Shown piece after piece: positions 15,001 to 23,777 of a stretch of 64,000 nt of DNA; within the stretch, counting starts at the first letter, position 1, and each line of letters begins with the position of its first letter. A program made the translations under genes and the position numbers. The stretch is from Lytechinus variegatus (Eukaryota; Echinodermata; Echinoidea; Temnopleuroida; Toxopneustidae): positions 64,020,697 to 64,084,696 of the forward strand of contig NC_054741.1 in NCBI RefSeq assembly GCF_018143015.1, written 5' to 3'. The notes beneath the pieces are model-generated. The model made no database searches. It was not told the origin of the DNA and saw only the letters and a list, made by a program, of their open reading frames with translations.

Positions 15001-15115
15001 ATTATATCAATATAACTATCTGACTTCTGTTCTATTACAGCTCTCCCTCAAGACACGAGCCCTGGATGTGATACCATCTATCCAGAAAGCCTACAATGAC
15101 ATCATGCTGAACTAG
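81..15115 (+). CDS. AP1B1: AP-1/AP-2 complex beta subunit (beta-adaptin), 5'-partial, 16 coding exons
   Basis: Large beta subunit of the heterotetrameric clathrin adaptors that select cargo and recruit clathrin at the trans-Golgi/endosome (AP-1) and plasma membrane (AP-2). Exons read from splice sites and conserved protein: 81-216, 1217-1462, 2308-2432, 3128-3263, 3743-3897, 5007-5223, 5672-5850, 6522-6723, 6982-7238, 7511-7772, 8220-8354, 9262-9407, 10415-10629, 11304-11390, 13882-14036, 15041-15115 (stop TAG 15113-15115). All junctions are GT-AG and keep frame, giving 908 residues from [14 protein letters not shown] to the end ...YNDIMLN. By comparison with the vertebrate protein the first ~48 residues lie left of the window. 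The HEAT-repeat trunk (81-7238) is nearly identical to vertebrate beta-1/beta-2, e.g. [20 protein letters not shown] and [20 protein letters not shown]. Details such as MKFME, LLSAEPE and CYIG lean to beta-1; invertebrates usually have one beta gene serving both complexes, so the symbol is approximate. Confidence 0.96.
217..1216 (+). other. AP beta intron, no second gene seen
   Basis: This 1 kb intron holds short open frames on both strands but none has recognisable protein content or a repeat signature. I see no RNA gene in it. Confidence 0.6.
1897..2038. repeat. Short foldback MITE, family with ends near GGGCCCGTTGCAGAAAG (copy 1)
   Basis: The ends are inverted copies: AGGCCCTTTGCAGAAAGAG on the left and the complement of CTATCTGTAACGGGCCCTT on the right. 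A second copy of the same family lies at 38812-38958. It is non-coding and sits in AP intron 2 (1463-2307). Confidence 0.75.
4180..4431 (-). mobile_element. tRNA-headed SINE, family A (copy 1)
   Basis: Reading the - strand from ~4431, the element opens with a Pol III A box (TGGCTCAGTTGGTAGAGCG) and B box (GGTTCAAACCC) in tRNA spacing, followed by an unrelated body and an A/T-rich tail ending at the sequence that reads AATCCATATTTTATTT on the + strand. The same head, body and tail recur at 11577-11827. It sits in AP intron 5 (3898-5006). The tRNA-like head is too imperfect for a tRNA gene and is attached to a shared body, so SINE is the better call. Confidence 0.8.
7511..8354 (+). CDS. AP1B1: AP beta hinge exons 10-11 with clathrin box
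   Basis: Exons 7511-7772 and 8220-8354 encode the flexible hinge between the HEAT trunk and the C-terminal ear. The hinge carries a clathrin-box match, LLSID (in DLLSIDLGD), where vertebrates have LLNLD; this motif binds the clathrin heavy-chain terminal domain. It is followed by a Met/Gly-rich stretch ([11 protein letters not shown]), a second acidic-Leu motif (AVDLLGD) and a Pro/Gly-rich segment ending in DIFGLAG. The trunk is highly conserved but this part is not, as is normal for the family. Frame across both junctions was checked by exon lengths (257+262 and 135 bases). Confidence 0.9.
8626..8903 (-). mobile_element. tRNA-headed SINE, family B
   Basis: On the - strand a tRNA-like head with A-box-like GGCCCAGTGGATTAG and B-box-like GAGTTCAAATCTC is followed by a ~200 bp body running down to about 8626. 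The body differs from families A, C and D elsewhere in the window. It lies in AP intron 11 (8355-9261). Confidence 0.65.
9262..15115 (+). CDS. AP1B1: AP beta appendage (ear) exons 12-16
   Basis: Five exons (9262-9407, 10415-10629, 11304-11390, 13882-14036, 15041-15115) encode the beta appendage, a sandwich plus platform fold that binds accessory endocytic proteins. Recognisable landmarks are [75 protein letters not shown] and the terminal TLSLK-like [18 protein letters not shown]. The introns here are long and full of mobile DNA; the 13882 exon begins only 24 bases after a MITE and the MITE-rich intron after it begins at 14037. Confidence 0.94.
9434..9718. repeat. Nested copies of a MITE family with ends near GGGGAGCGTTTCATCAA
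   Basis: The block starts with GGGGAGCGTTTCATCAACA, repeats the same start at ~9471, and finishes with TTTAATGAAATGCTCCCC, the inverted end. Between them are internal landmarks (TGACAAGT, TTTGATTGGCTGAGAAGC) found in the other copies at 10097-10243 and 33927-34048. At least two copies appear nested or adjacent. The block begins 26 bases downstream of the 5' splice site of AP exon 12. Confidence 0.75.
10097..10243. repeat. MITE, GGGGAGCATTTCATCAA family (simple copy)
   Basis: A complete short copy: left end GGGGAGCATTTCATCAACA, right end TTTCATGAACGCTCCC, with a central CTGATTCTGATTGGCTGAG. It lies in AP intron 12 about 170 bases before exon 13. Confidence 0.8.
10895..11190. repeat. Degenerate ATC/ATT trinucleotide microsatellite
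   Basis: Roughly 300 bases of interrupted CATCAT/CATTAT/CACCAT triplets in AP intron 13 (10630-11303). The long open frames here on both strands (poly-Ile, poly-His, poly-Asp, poly-Met) are consequences of the triplet repeat and not genes. Confidence 0.95.
11577..11827 (-). mobile_element. tRNA-headed SINE, family A (copy 2)
   Basis: Same layout as 4180-4431: the - strand begins with GTTGGCTCAGTTGGTAGAGC, then the B box AGTTCAAACCTGG, a shared body (ACGTTAAAAGACGGGAGTTG on the - strand) and the same A/T tail. It lies in AP intron 14 directly left of a TTAA-flanked element. Confidence 0.8.
11872..12637. mobile_element. Non-autonomous DNA transposon with TTAA target duplication and G-rich palindromic ends
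   Basis: The element is flanked by TTAA at 11868-11871 and 12638-12641. Its ends are imperfect inverted repeats (CCCTATCAAGGCCGGGG and CTCTTGAATATAGGCCGGGG read inward). Each end then carries a G8-9/C8-9 palindrome around GGCCTCCGAGGCC or GGCCTGGGAGGCC, followed by CG-rich DNA. The interior is AT-rich and has no transposase. TTAA duplication is the hallmark of the piggyBac superfamily; the assignment is by this feature only. Confidence 0.75.
13119..13858. mobile_element. MITE with TACTGTAAA termini and TTCGCGC arrays
   Basis: Inverted ends TACTGTAAA (13119) and TTTACAGTA (ending 13858), with repeated TTCGCG/AAATTCGCGCT words just inside both ends (TTTTTAAATTCGCGCT occurs near both). Its middle is non-coding. 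It ends 24 bases before AP exon 15, leaving only a pyrimidine tract and TATAG between element and exon. Confidence 0.8.
14073..14311. repeat. MITE with ends near GGGTGACTTCAAGTTTGG (copy 1)
   Basis: Left end GGGTGATTTGTAGTTGAGTG and right end AACTTGAAGTCACCC are inverted partners; internal GTTGGTGTAGGTGTAGA is mirrored by ACACCAACA near the right side. A second copy is at 44250-44665 in DRG1. This copy starts 36 bases after the 5' splice site of AP exon 15. Confidence 0.7.
14341..14694. mobile_element. Non-autonomous hAT-like element with perfect 8-bp target duplication
   Basis: Inverted ends GGGTGCTACATAA and TTATGTAGCACCC(T) are flanked by the exact 8-base repeat ACCATTCA at 14333-14340 and 14695-14702. 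An 8-bp duplication is typical of hAT transposons. It is 354 bp long, non-coding, and sits in the last AP intron. Confidence 0.85.
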
Positions 15116-15441
15116 ACAATGATAGCCACCCACTCGTCAATCTTGTGTTAACCGTTTCATCAACTTATCTATTCAGTGTTGTATTGACGTACATTGTTGC
15201 ACTGTGATTATGATTTTAAAGCCAGCATAGCACATCCACTTTGAACAGCTCCCTCTCGAGTTATTGGAACATTACCCATTGTGCAACGTTTTGATATGCA
15301 GTCTTATAATATATGCCTACCAATTTAAACATCCATTATTCTTTACAAAATTCATATCACAGTATTTTCCAAGAAATCGATTATTTAAAGGTGGCTTTCA
15401 TTTATTCCTCAGTTTTCAAGAAAGGTTAAACTGAAATTCAC

Positions 15442-15447
15442 AATAAA
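15442..15447 (+). terminator. Candidate polyadenylation signal of the AP beta gene
   Basis: The first AATAAA downstream of the stop codon, about 330 bases into the 3' UTR. Later A/T-rich signals exist, so the true cleavage site is uncertain. Confidence 0.4.
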
Positions 15448-16482
15448 TTTCTGATTTTTATTTATTTTTTTTATGAAAGGGTGTATGTGTAAAGGCTAAC
15501 CTGATAGACATAGCTTCTGATCATTCACTAGCACTTCAGAATGATTAAAGTTCAAAATGGTATATATCTATAGCTGCAAATATTGTTCTCACTAGTCATT
15601 GTATAAATTTAGCCAATGGTGTTTGTCCAACATAATTTTAACTCCTGTGGCTTTTTCAGAAACCAAATTCAAGATGTATGGGAAACCCATTTTTTGTAGC
15701 ATAAAGGTGTACGTTTTAGCAAGATGTTGGCATTGATAATATTCCCTTCTTAAACATGTACCTCTCTCTCAAATATGTTACAGGAATATTTAAGTATATT
15801 GTAAAGATATGGTCTTTATAGACTTTTTATTATTATCAATAATAATCAACAAGTCTAATTGAACAAGAATTCATGAGCTCACTCCATCTGATGTTACAAC
15901 CCCGTATGCTAATCATCATGGCCCAAAGTAAATATAAGCTCACTGGAAACTACCAACAGAGTATTTTAACCAGCAGATTTTTCGATTGAAATTATATACG
16001 CATGGTCAGGTTAATTATGTTGTATGTTTAAGCAATTTCTGAGAGCTTATACATTACCTGAGCCTGTGGTATTATGGCTGTCTTTGTAAACAGGTGTATC
16101 GATTTCAGGATCCTTGATAAAAAAATTGATATTCCATAATAATGATCATGTTGATTTTTGCGCTCCCCCCTCCCTGGAAAAAAAATGAAGACCTTTTATT
16201 GGTTGAATCTTGCATATGCGGAAGATGTTGAATAGTCTGTACATCTTTATTGATTTTAAGAGATAATTTTAGTCACTAATGTAACCATTTTCTTTATAAA
16301 AAAGATAATAAGAAGAAGAGGATATACTATCATAATTTAAAAGTTTACCATCCTTTCCTCTACTCCACTTCTCACATGATTGCTATATACCTGTCACAAA
16401 CAATGTGTGTTTGGTATTTCCTCTTGAATTGGCAGGTAATTATCTCAAGGCAAATGATCATTGCTGGTACCATGGTGTCATA

Positions 16483-16636
16483 GGGGGTATTACAACAAAA
16501 CATTTGCAATCAATTTAGATTATACAAGAAGTAGACCACTGATCAATTGCAAATTTGCAATTGATCGCAAGACTTGTGATTGTTTTGGGGACCTAAAATT
16601 GACTTGCAAGCGATTGCAGGTTTCTTGCAACATTCC
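16483..16636. repeat. MITE with ends near GGGTGTTGCAAGAAA (copy 1)
   Basis: Left end GGGGGTATTACAACAAAACA and right end GGTTTCTTGCAACATTCC are inverted partners, with internal AAATTTGCAATTGATCGCAA and GCAAGACTTGTGATTG. The same landmarks occur in the same orientation at 34154-34370. Confidence 0.7.
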
Positions 16637-16672
16637 ATTAATCATACACCTGAAGAGAGGTAGTATGACCAT

Positions 16673-16800
16673 GGGCCCGTAACACAAAACTTAGTAATGA
16701 TCGTAGAACATTTTTCTATGATTGATTCCATTGACTACAATGTACAATCAATCGTGAAAATTAAGTGTACGATCAATTGCTAACCTTTGTGTTATGTGAC
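16673..16800. repeat. Short foldback MITE with ends near GGCCCGTAACACAAA (copy 1)
   Basis: Left GGCCCGTAACACAAAACTTA and right AACCTTTGTGTTATGTGAC pair as an inverted repeat around CCATTGACTACAATG. A diverged relative lies at 34049-34152, again beside a member of the GGGTGTTGCAAGAAA family. Confidence 0.65.
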
Positions 16801-17921
16801 ATACTCTTTGTAATTCTAGTTCATGAGGGAGTTGTCCTACCAGCAGAATTAAGTTGTATAATAACTTTTCATTGTGGTCATGTATGCTACAGCATCAAAT
16901 GAAATGGATTGTACCCAAAATCCACACCAACAGTTTCTTTTTAATCTGCTTCTTCAGCCTCTAATTAATTAAGTTATCGTTATTACGAGTCAAGCTCACC
17001 TTATATCAAATAAAATATATTTCTAGATAGACCACGCTATATAAGTGCATCTACTATTATCTGTGTTAGTATTAACCGTAAAGTTTGTTTTGTGATGCTT
17101 GTTTAGGTCTGAATTATAATGTGATAATCTTGTGTTTTCAAGACCAAAACAAATTATACATGCTCAGTATGACAGTTTCAACACTGGCCTGAGGCCTTGT
17201 CTAGCATATTAGTAATGGTTCTAATTATTTGAAGTAACAAATTGTTGAAGAGGTCATTTATTATATGTCTTGTATACTCACATGCAAGTTAATTTTATCT
17301 GTCTTATACATTGGATAGTATTTCTGATTTGATATCATGATTCAAAATTGAGTTTCTGATTTCTCTCACATATCATTATCAAATTACATTAAGTTAACAT
17401 AATAGTTGGAGTGAGGAACATTATGAATTATTGCAAAACTAATTGTTTATTAAATTTACCAGTCTACTCCAATTCACCGTAAATCAGTCATTATATCAGT
17501 GTTTTATGTGCATTTGTTTGTTAAGTTAACATGTTTTGGTATTATTAATGGATTTCCTTTTTCTGAGGAAATTGCAGCGTGCACCTATGTTGAAAGGTCA
17601 CAATGGATTGCAATATGATATTGTACAATAATTTTCAAAATTGAGAGAGAGGGCGAGGAAGAGAGGAGAGAGAGAAGAGAAAGTAAAAGACACAGGAAAA
17701 TGGGGAGAAGCGAAAGAGAGACAAACATAAAAAGACATGATACATAAAAGACAAAAGTACATCCGGGGACATTTACATGATGTGCAGTTCAGTTATTTCC
17801 AAAAAGATTCAAAAGACAATACCCAGAGAGATAAAAGGTTGGAATTAATGTTTCAGTGTTTGACTGGGCAAAGATAGTTATAATAGACCCCAGGGTTCCA
17901 TTTTATGATAATAAAAAAAAT

Positions 17922-18038
17922 GCGATGGTAGCGAATCTTGTTGGAATGTCAACTTTCATTGAAAGAGCCAATCAGGAAACATATTGTGCACTGTTGGCAG
18001 GGTAGTCGACATTCCACCAGCAAGAGTTGCTGTCATAT
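17922..18038. repeat. Short inverted repeat (hairpin) with arms CTTGTTGGAATGTCAAC / GTCGACATTCCACCAGCAAG
   Basis: Two ~30-base arms, separated by about 60 bases, pair with a few mismatches. No coding content. Probably a small MITE. Confidence 0.5.
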
Positions 18039-18736
18039 CAACTATTTATGAAATGGGGATCCAGAAGTGATTTAAACCTGAATTTGTTTTAATGAGTAGG
18101 TTTATAGTGGGAGCCATGTGGGATTTCTTTACTCTCTCGGCAGTCGTTCTGTTAACACTTTTTTTTAATGATTACTGGGGTGTTTGATAAATCCATACGT
18201 GTACATTTTATCTCTTTGAAAAGGCATATTATCTTCTCGCTCTTACGCTCTCTCTTCTTATCTTTCTCCCACTTAATCTCTCTCTCTACGCCCCCTCCCT
18301 TTTCTTAAAGAAAGAAATTGTCACACAATTAAATACGTTCCGATGTTTTTTGTTTTTAATACTGGAAATGGCATTATTCTCTATTTCATTAATTTTTTTA
18401 AGTACCAAAAAGGAAATGATGAAATGATGTGGAGAAAAAAAAACGTGAGCATAACTTCATTGCATAAACAGCTTTAATGCTTAGATATTAGTCACTCTGC
18501 CTCATGTTTTTTTTTCTTCTAGGTTTTATTTCAAAGCCACGAAAAAGAGCTTCCTGCGACGTGAAATATAAATCAGTCTTGTGACCTTGACACACCTGGC
18601 ATAACTTCCTATTTGACCTCCGCTTTAACCTCGGCTGGTTGGAACCCTTAACCACATTGTCATGTTCGTGGAAGCATACGCGTAGGATGGAGAAGATAAA
18701 TAAAATATTCGTGTGTGTAGACATGAAATGTGTATA

Positions 18737-19428
18737 GCACGGGCGTTAATCCCGGGGGATGGGGGATACATCCCACCAATTTTCGGAGAGGCGGGATAGC
18801 ATGTACAATCACCCCCCCACACACTTTTCAAGATAGAAAAAAAAATATTTTTCTAATCATCAAATGGTTAATGATACTATTAATGTGTGGATTCACCTTT
18901 AAATGCAGTCAAAGTGATTAAATTGGTCCAATTTTGCATTCGAAAAATGCAAAATTTCTCGCACAATTATATACATATAGCCCCGTGATGTGATAATTAC
19001 ACGCGTACACCACTTGAAAGTGAAAGTGGTTTGGGGGCAATTTTTTTTTCGTCCACCTACTGAAAATGTGCTCGCTCGCTATGCTCATTCGCCACATTGT
19101 CCATAATCACACTTCATGAAAGACGATTTTAGTCGTCATATCTTCCAACTACTGAAAATTTGCTCGATCGCTTCTCTCGCTCGCATTTGGATATTAACTG
19201 TAGTTCAGTAGTTTATAACACAACAATAATTTTTTATAGCAATTTGAAAAAAAATCCTTAAAGGCCTTTAACTGAAAGATAAAATGACTATGTATACAGT
19301 TACATATATCCCCTTATACATAGCCTTAGGTATGGGGGCGTCCCCCAAAATTTTAATTTACAGGTCAATATATTGCTTTACCCCCCCCCCCCCCGCCACC
19401 ACTGCTCGGATAGGATTTACGCCAGTGG
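18737..19428. mobile_element. Non-coding element with GGCGTTAATCC-type inverted ends
   Basis: Left end CACGGGCGTTAATCCC and right end GGATTTACGCCAGTGGTG form an inverted repeat, each followed inward by a G- or C-run. Inside are two copies of a unit with CTACTGAAAAT(G/T)TGCTCGCTCGCT. Similar GGCGTA-type termini bound the element at 23778-24981, so the two may be related. Confidence 0.55.
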
Positions 19429-20200
19429 TGTAGAGAAGAGGAAATAAGATGGCGGGAATGAGAAAGGGGATACAATGAAGGAGAAAGGAGGTTAGAAAGA
19501 TGCGAAGGGATCGAATCAAGACACGATGATGGGAAGAGAGCCAGGGTGGGCGGTAACTTGCTATCAGAGGAGGCAACACCCCCAAAACGTTGCGTCATAT
19601 TTTTTTCCACCATTGAATTATTGGGCTATTGTAAATTTACACGGCCCGGCTAGACGTCTCAGTTACCCTTCTTCCTTTTTCAATTACTCCCTCTCTAATT
19701 CCTTCCTCTTTTTTCAAACATCAAAAAATTATAAAAGGGGTGTCACCCCTTTTCCGCGCCTTTGGGGGAGAAATGGGGAGGGAGAATGGTAGAGAGGGTG
19801 GGGTAGAGGCGGAGACAAAGAGAGGGATAGTGTATTTCAAAAACATTATCTGGATCACCATTTGCATTTATACTTCGGGGTTGGGGTGAGGATCGATGGA
19901 GATTCTCGCTCATTGCGTTGCATCATAATAAAGAATTTTTATGGATTTTCCATGAATATATCCAACCGATTTAGTATATCAAAATACCAAACCTATGGCA
20001 GAATATCGAAAGACTTCAACTTCATTTTTATATTTTGTGGAATATATTTTTTTATAGTGCTCATATATTTTCCAAAACCGTATAAGCCGAAAACGGAAAT
20101 ATTTATCGAAATTGCCATAGTTTTTTTTTCTAAATTTGATAACAGGCCTGTGCCATTAGTATTTCCTGCAGTACATGTTCCGAATCATTTATTTCGACCT

Positions 20201-20369
20201 CATTAAAAAATGAAGTGCTAATTTAGCACTTAATGTCCTTGTATATAGTGACTGCTTTTTGAGTGCTGATTTTCTAGTTCAAATTTGAATGACTAAATCA
20301 GCACTCAAAGTGAAGTCACTATACAAGGACATTAAGTGCTAAATTAGAACTTCATTTTTTTTTAGAGTG
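20201..20369. repeat. Palindromic MITE, AGTGCTAATTTAGCACT family (copy 1)
   Basis: Almost the whole ~165 bases fold on themselves: GAAGTGCTAATTTAGCACTT...AATGTCCTTGTATA pairs with TATACAAGGACATT...AAGTGCTAAATTAG. A second copy at 24668-24828 lies on the other side of the TLR gene. The terminal 15-mer GTGCTAATTTAGCAC is itself palindromic. Confidence 0.85.
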
Positions 20370-20639
20370 TGCCATGTAGGCCCATATGCCATGATATCAG
20401 CACTATTGTATGAATATATGAATATTTTTTATATTTCAATATAAGAGTATATTATGACGATCGAAGGAGGTAGTCAATTGAACATTGAAATAAAGTTTGA
20501 TAAACTGCATGCGCATAGAGGGTGATCACTTTTACATCTGGGGTCATTTCCTTGTTCCAGGAGAAAAAAAACGCACTCTTCCAGTTTTGCACCTTGGCGC
20601 TCTCCTTATATACAGGCCATAATAATTTACTAAAAATCT

Positions 20640-21041
20640 GTCGAGACCGCCCCCGCCAAGCTGGCAAATGAGGTTTCATTTCTCCTACATAGGATAGTCA
20701 TTTGCAGCATAACGTTACGCATCAAGCGGCAGTCACACCATGAAACCAACTGAAGTCGAGAATAGTATCGTCACTGCCGAACCTGGAATCGTAAATGTTT
20801 TGTTTAGTGTGGCTGAGTTAAGCTGGGTGACTGTATATTCGTCGGCATCGAGCGGAAGGCTGAACTCACATCCGGGAGTGGGAATCAAAGTTCGAGAGGA
20901 GAAGAAGCAAAACCAACATTTCTTATCAATGCACTTCGTCTTCTCTCTCACTTCTGCCTCAATAATCTGGAAGGTATAGATGAAGGAGTATCATTTGATG
21001 TTTCATTTGATGTTAAGCAGTCTAAATTGTTTGCATACACG
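20640..21041 (+). promoter_or_regulatory. 5' flank of the TLR gene
   Basis: Presumed 5' UTR and promoter. I see no convincing TATA box or 5' exon. A 79-codon open frame (20740-20979) has no family resemblance and is probably chance. The MITE ending at 20369 bounds the unique sequence on the left. Confidence 0.3.
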
Positions 21042-23762
21042 ATGGCGATCAAGTGTTTGCTGTTGCTCATTTTTCTTTCCGACGTCGTTCAATCCATCGA
21101 CTACAATGGACGTCGATCTTACGATGAGGATGATGAGTTGAGCGATTATGATGAATGGTCGTTTGTCAACTGGCCGACATCGTCGCCGTCGGCGATGCCC
21201 ATGGATGCAACAGATGTGTGTGATTTCCAGAAATGGCAGAAATTCGTAAATTGCAGCGAACGAAATCTCACCGCAGTGCCGTATAATATCCCAGCCGACA
21301 CACAAATTCTTCATCTTGGGTTTAATCCTCTCTTTCGACTGCGAAATGATAGTTTTACCAATCTCACGCAGCTAAGGGAACTGTACGTCGAATCAGCTGA
21401 ACTTACAAATATTGAGAGTTCTGTGTTTGTGGATCTGGGTGAGTTAGAGATCCTTGATCTCCATGGAAACTCATTTTCCGATCTACCAGGTGATCTGTTC
21501 GTCAACAACTCTAATCTGATCGAGCTCAACCTTGGTCTCAACCGTTTCGATTCGATTCCTTGCGAGACACTCATGCCTTTGACTCGCCTGAGGAAGCTCT
21601 TGCTTTTCTGGAATAACATCAACAGGCCATACTGCGAACAATTTCCTAACCTCGCGAGCGGGGCCATTGTTAGCCTCAGTAGAAATAATATTCCCGTTAT
21701 GAGACGGGGTAATTTTCAGTTTCTGGAAAATTGTACGCTATCCGGTTTGTATCTTGGAGGGAATAGAATTACTGCGATTGATTACAGAGCTGTAGTTTCT
21801 TTAAAAACACAAGCATTGGATATGAGTTATAATCCGTTAAGTGAGATCGGCATAGCAAGCTTATTTTATGGTTTTCGGATGAATGACATGTTACGATCGA
21901 TGGAGTTACGATCATCTTTGATTAATTCAAACGATCCTTCAACTTTTATATTTCTAAAGAATAAAACGATAGACTATTTTGGGGTATCTTCAAATAAATT
22001 TACTTCTATACCACTTTGGTCGAATTTTCTAAATCGTGTAAGAAACTTGTCACTGGCCGACAATTCCATCTTTCGAATAAGCAACAGGGTTTTTCTCGAA
22101 ATGACTGCACTTGAGGAAATTAATTTGGAAAATAACCAAATACTACGACTGGAAACGTTGACTAATGAAACCCGATGGAATGCAACTCAGCTGCGCACTT
22201 TCAAACTGGCGCAAAACCGTTTGGATAATATCCCAGACAACGTTTTTCTTGGTTTAGAGAATTTGACATCACTAGACCTACACTCGAACCCAATCACTTA
22301 CTTAACCGTCGAGTCTTTGAACGGTTTGCAACAACTTGAAACCTTGGATCTGTCTGAAACAAGATTGACAAGTATTGCCAGTGGAACGTTCCAATTCGTC
22401 CCTAATCTTAAAATCCTTAATTTTCGAAATGCAGACTTGCGCCAAGCAAATCCTCGATATTTTCTTATTGATATACCAAATCTAGAAAGCATAGATCTCT
22501 CTGGCAATAGCCTTCAGACATTAGATTTGTGGAATGAATATTTTCAGGTTTCTATCTTCTCTGGAAATACACGCCTGAAAGAAATTCGACTTGACAACAA
22601 TCCATTTATTGTTGATATCCCCGCCAGAACGTTTGAGAACTTAACATCTTTGTCAATTCTGTCTCTAAATGTTTGTGGATTAAAGTCAATTCAAGCAAAT
22701 ATTTTCACCACTTTAGTCAATTTAACTTCACTTTCGCTCAACATGAATACCATTTCACAATTGCCTACGAATCTTTTATGGAATCTTAAAAGTTTAGAAA
22801 CATTCTCCGCCGCTGAGAATTCATTCACAACCCTCGATAGTTCTATTTTCAAACACACACTTTCTTTGCGTTATATATCTCTTCCTAACAATGCGATAAC
22901 ATTTATAGCAGGCGACTCCATGTCGCATCTTTCTGAGCTGAGGACGTTTGATCTCCATGGCAACCCGATTGCCTGTACTTGCGCATTGGAGCCTTTCTCT
23001 GATTGGTTGAAAGTAACTAATGCCTCGTTGATCGGCGAAGAGCGCACTCTTTGTTCACCCTCATCATTTGAGGGTGTCGTAGGAAAATCAATCCTTGACT
23101 TCGAACCAACTACCTTCTGTGGACCCAATATTGCTCTTCTGGTGAGCATTCCAGCTCTCGTCGTCGTTCTCATAGTAAGCGTGGCTTTATCGTTTCAGTA
23201 CCGGTATTGGATCCGATATAAGTTATTCATGCTCAAATTGTCCTTGTTTGGATACAGACGATACGAAGAGCGCGACGTCGACGATTACGAGTATCACATC
23301 AATGTCATGTTTGCCGCCGACGACCAGCCGTGGGTCGATGACTATCTCAAACCCATCATCATGGGTCATTTTCCAGAGAAAGACATCCACAACGATATGG
23401 TTTTCGGGGACGAGGATTTGATTCCCGGGATGTACTACTTAGACGCTGTCCACTACTCCGTCATTCACAGTTACAAAACGCTTCTTCTCCTCAGCTACGC
23501 GGCCATCCGTGATGAATGGTTCACAACCAAGTTTCGTTTAGCGCTTGAACACGTGAATGAAACGCAGGTTGAAAAAGTGGTCATTATATTCTTGGAGCAT
23601 ATTGATGATAAAGATCTTCCGTTTTTGGTTCGGGTGTTTTTAAGCAAAAATAAACCTTATTTGAGATGGACAGACGATGAAGCAGGGCGGGAATATTTCA
23701 AAGAAAGTCTCGTCAAATCTGTAAAAGTCAATATGCGTTGTGATAACACGATTCCGGTGTAA
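21042..23762 (+). CDS. Toll-like receptor, single exon, 906 aa
   Basis: Innate-immune pattern receptor of the plasma or endosomal membrane; no specific ortholog is claimed. The first ATG in frame (21042) precedes a good signal peptide (residues 1-18, ...LLLIFLSDVVQS); an acidic Tyr-rich spacer (DEDDELSDYDEWS) follows. Cys60 and Cys71 form an LRRNT-like cap, then roughly 20 leucine-rich repeats (e.g. LEILDLHGNSFSDLP, LTSLDLHSNPITYL) with many N-glycosylation sequons. The LRRCT has Cys645, 647, 671 and 693. One membrane span (~697-718) leads to a TIR domain (~749-895). TIR box 2 keeps the BB-loop proline (EDLIPG, Pro795) and box 3 the Trp876; box 1 reads INVMFAADD rather than YDAFVSY. The frame is fully open and of normal length for a sea-urchin-type TLR with a single LRRCT. 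There are no introns, as is usual for these genes. A transposon begins within ~16 bases of the stop. Confidence 0.95.
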   Translation: MAIKCLLLLIFLSDVVQSIDYNGRRSYDEDDELSDYDEWSFVNWPTSSPSAMPMDATDVCDFQKWQKFVNCSERNLTAVPYNIPADTQILHLGFNPLFRLRNDSFTNLTQLRELYVESAELTNIESSVFVDLGELEILDLHGNSFSDLPGDLFVNNSNLIELNLGLNRFDSIPCETLMPLTRLRKLLLFWNNINRPYCEQFPNLASGAIVSLSRNNIPVMRRGNFQFLENCTLSGLYLGGNRITAIDYRAVVSLKTQALDMSYNPLSEIGIASLFYGFRMNDMLRSMELRSSLINSNDPSTFIFLKNKTIDYFGVSSNKFTSIPLWSNFLNRVRNLSLADNSIFRISNRVFLEMTALEEINLENNQILRLETLTNETRWNATQLRTFKLAQNRLDNIPDNVFLGLENLTSLDLHSNPITYLTVESLNGLQQLETLDLSETRLTSIASGTFQFVPNLKILNFRNADLRQANPRYFLIDIPNLESIDLSGNSLQTLDLWNEYFQVSIFSGNTRLKEIRLDNNPFIVDIPARTFENLTSLSILSLNVCGLKSIQANIFTTLVNLTSLSLNMNTISQLPTNLLWNLKSLETFSAAENSFTTLDSSIFKHTLSLRYISLPNNAITFIAGDSMSHLSELRTFDLHGNPIACTCALEPFSDWLKVTNASLIGEERTLCSPSSFEGVVGKSILDFEPTTFCGPNIALLVSIPALVVVLIVSVALSFQYRYWIRYKLFMLKLSLFGYRRYEERDVDDYEYHINVMFAADDQPWVDDYLKPIIMGHFPEKDIHNDMVFGDEDLIPGMYYLDAVHYSVIHSYKTLLLLSYAAIRDEWFTTKFRLALEHVNETQVEKVVIIFLEHIDDKDLPFLVRVFLSKNKPYLRWTDDEAGREYFKESLVKSVKVNMRCDNTIPV

Positions 23763-23777
23763 ATGTGGGGGTACTAT

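Larger units (their letters stand above)
15448..20200. other. Intergenic DNA between AP beta and the TLR gene
   Basis: About 4.7 kb with no protein-coding gene I can support. It is AT-rich with a GA-rich patch at 17640-17715 and the repeats listed separately (16483-16636, 16673-16800, 17922-18038, 18737-19428). Part may be extended 3' UTR of the AP gene. Confidence 0.6.

Noticed and set aside
20740-20979. 79-codon frame directly upstream of the TLR, possible first exon
   Set aside because: The gap to the TLR start is too short for an intron, the peptide has no signal or domain, and the TLR already has its own signal peptide.
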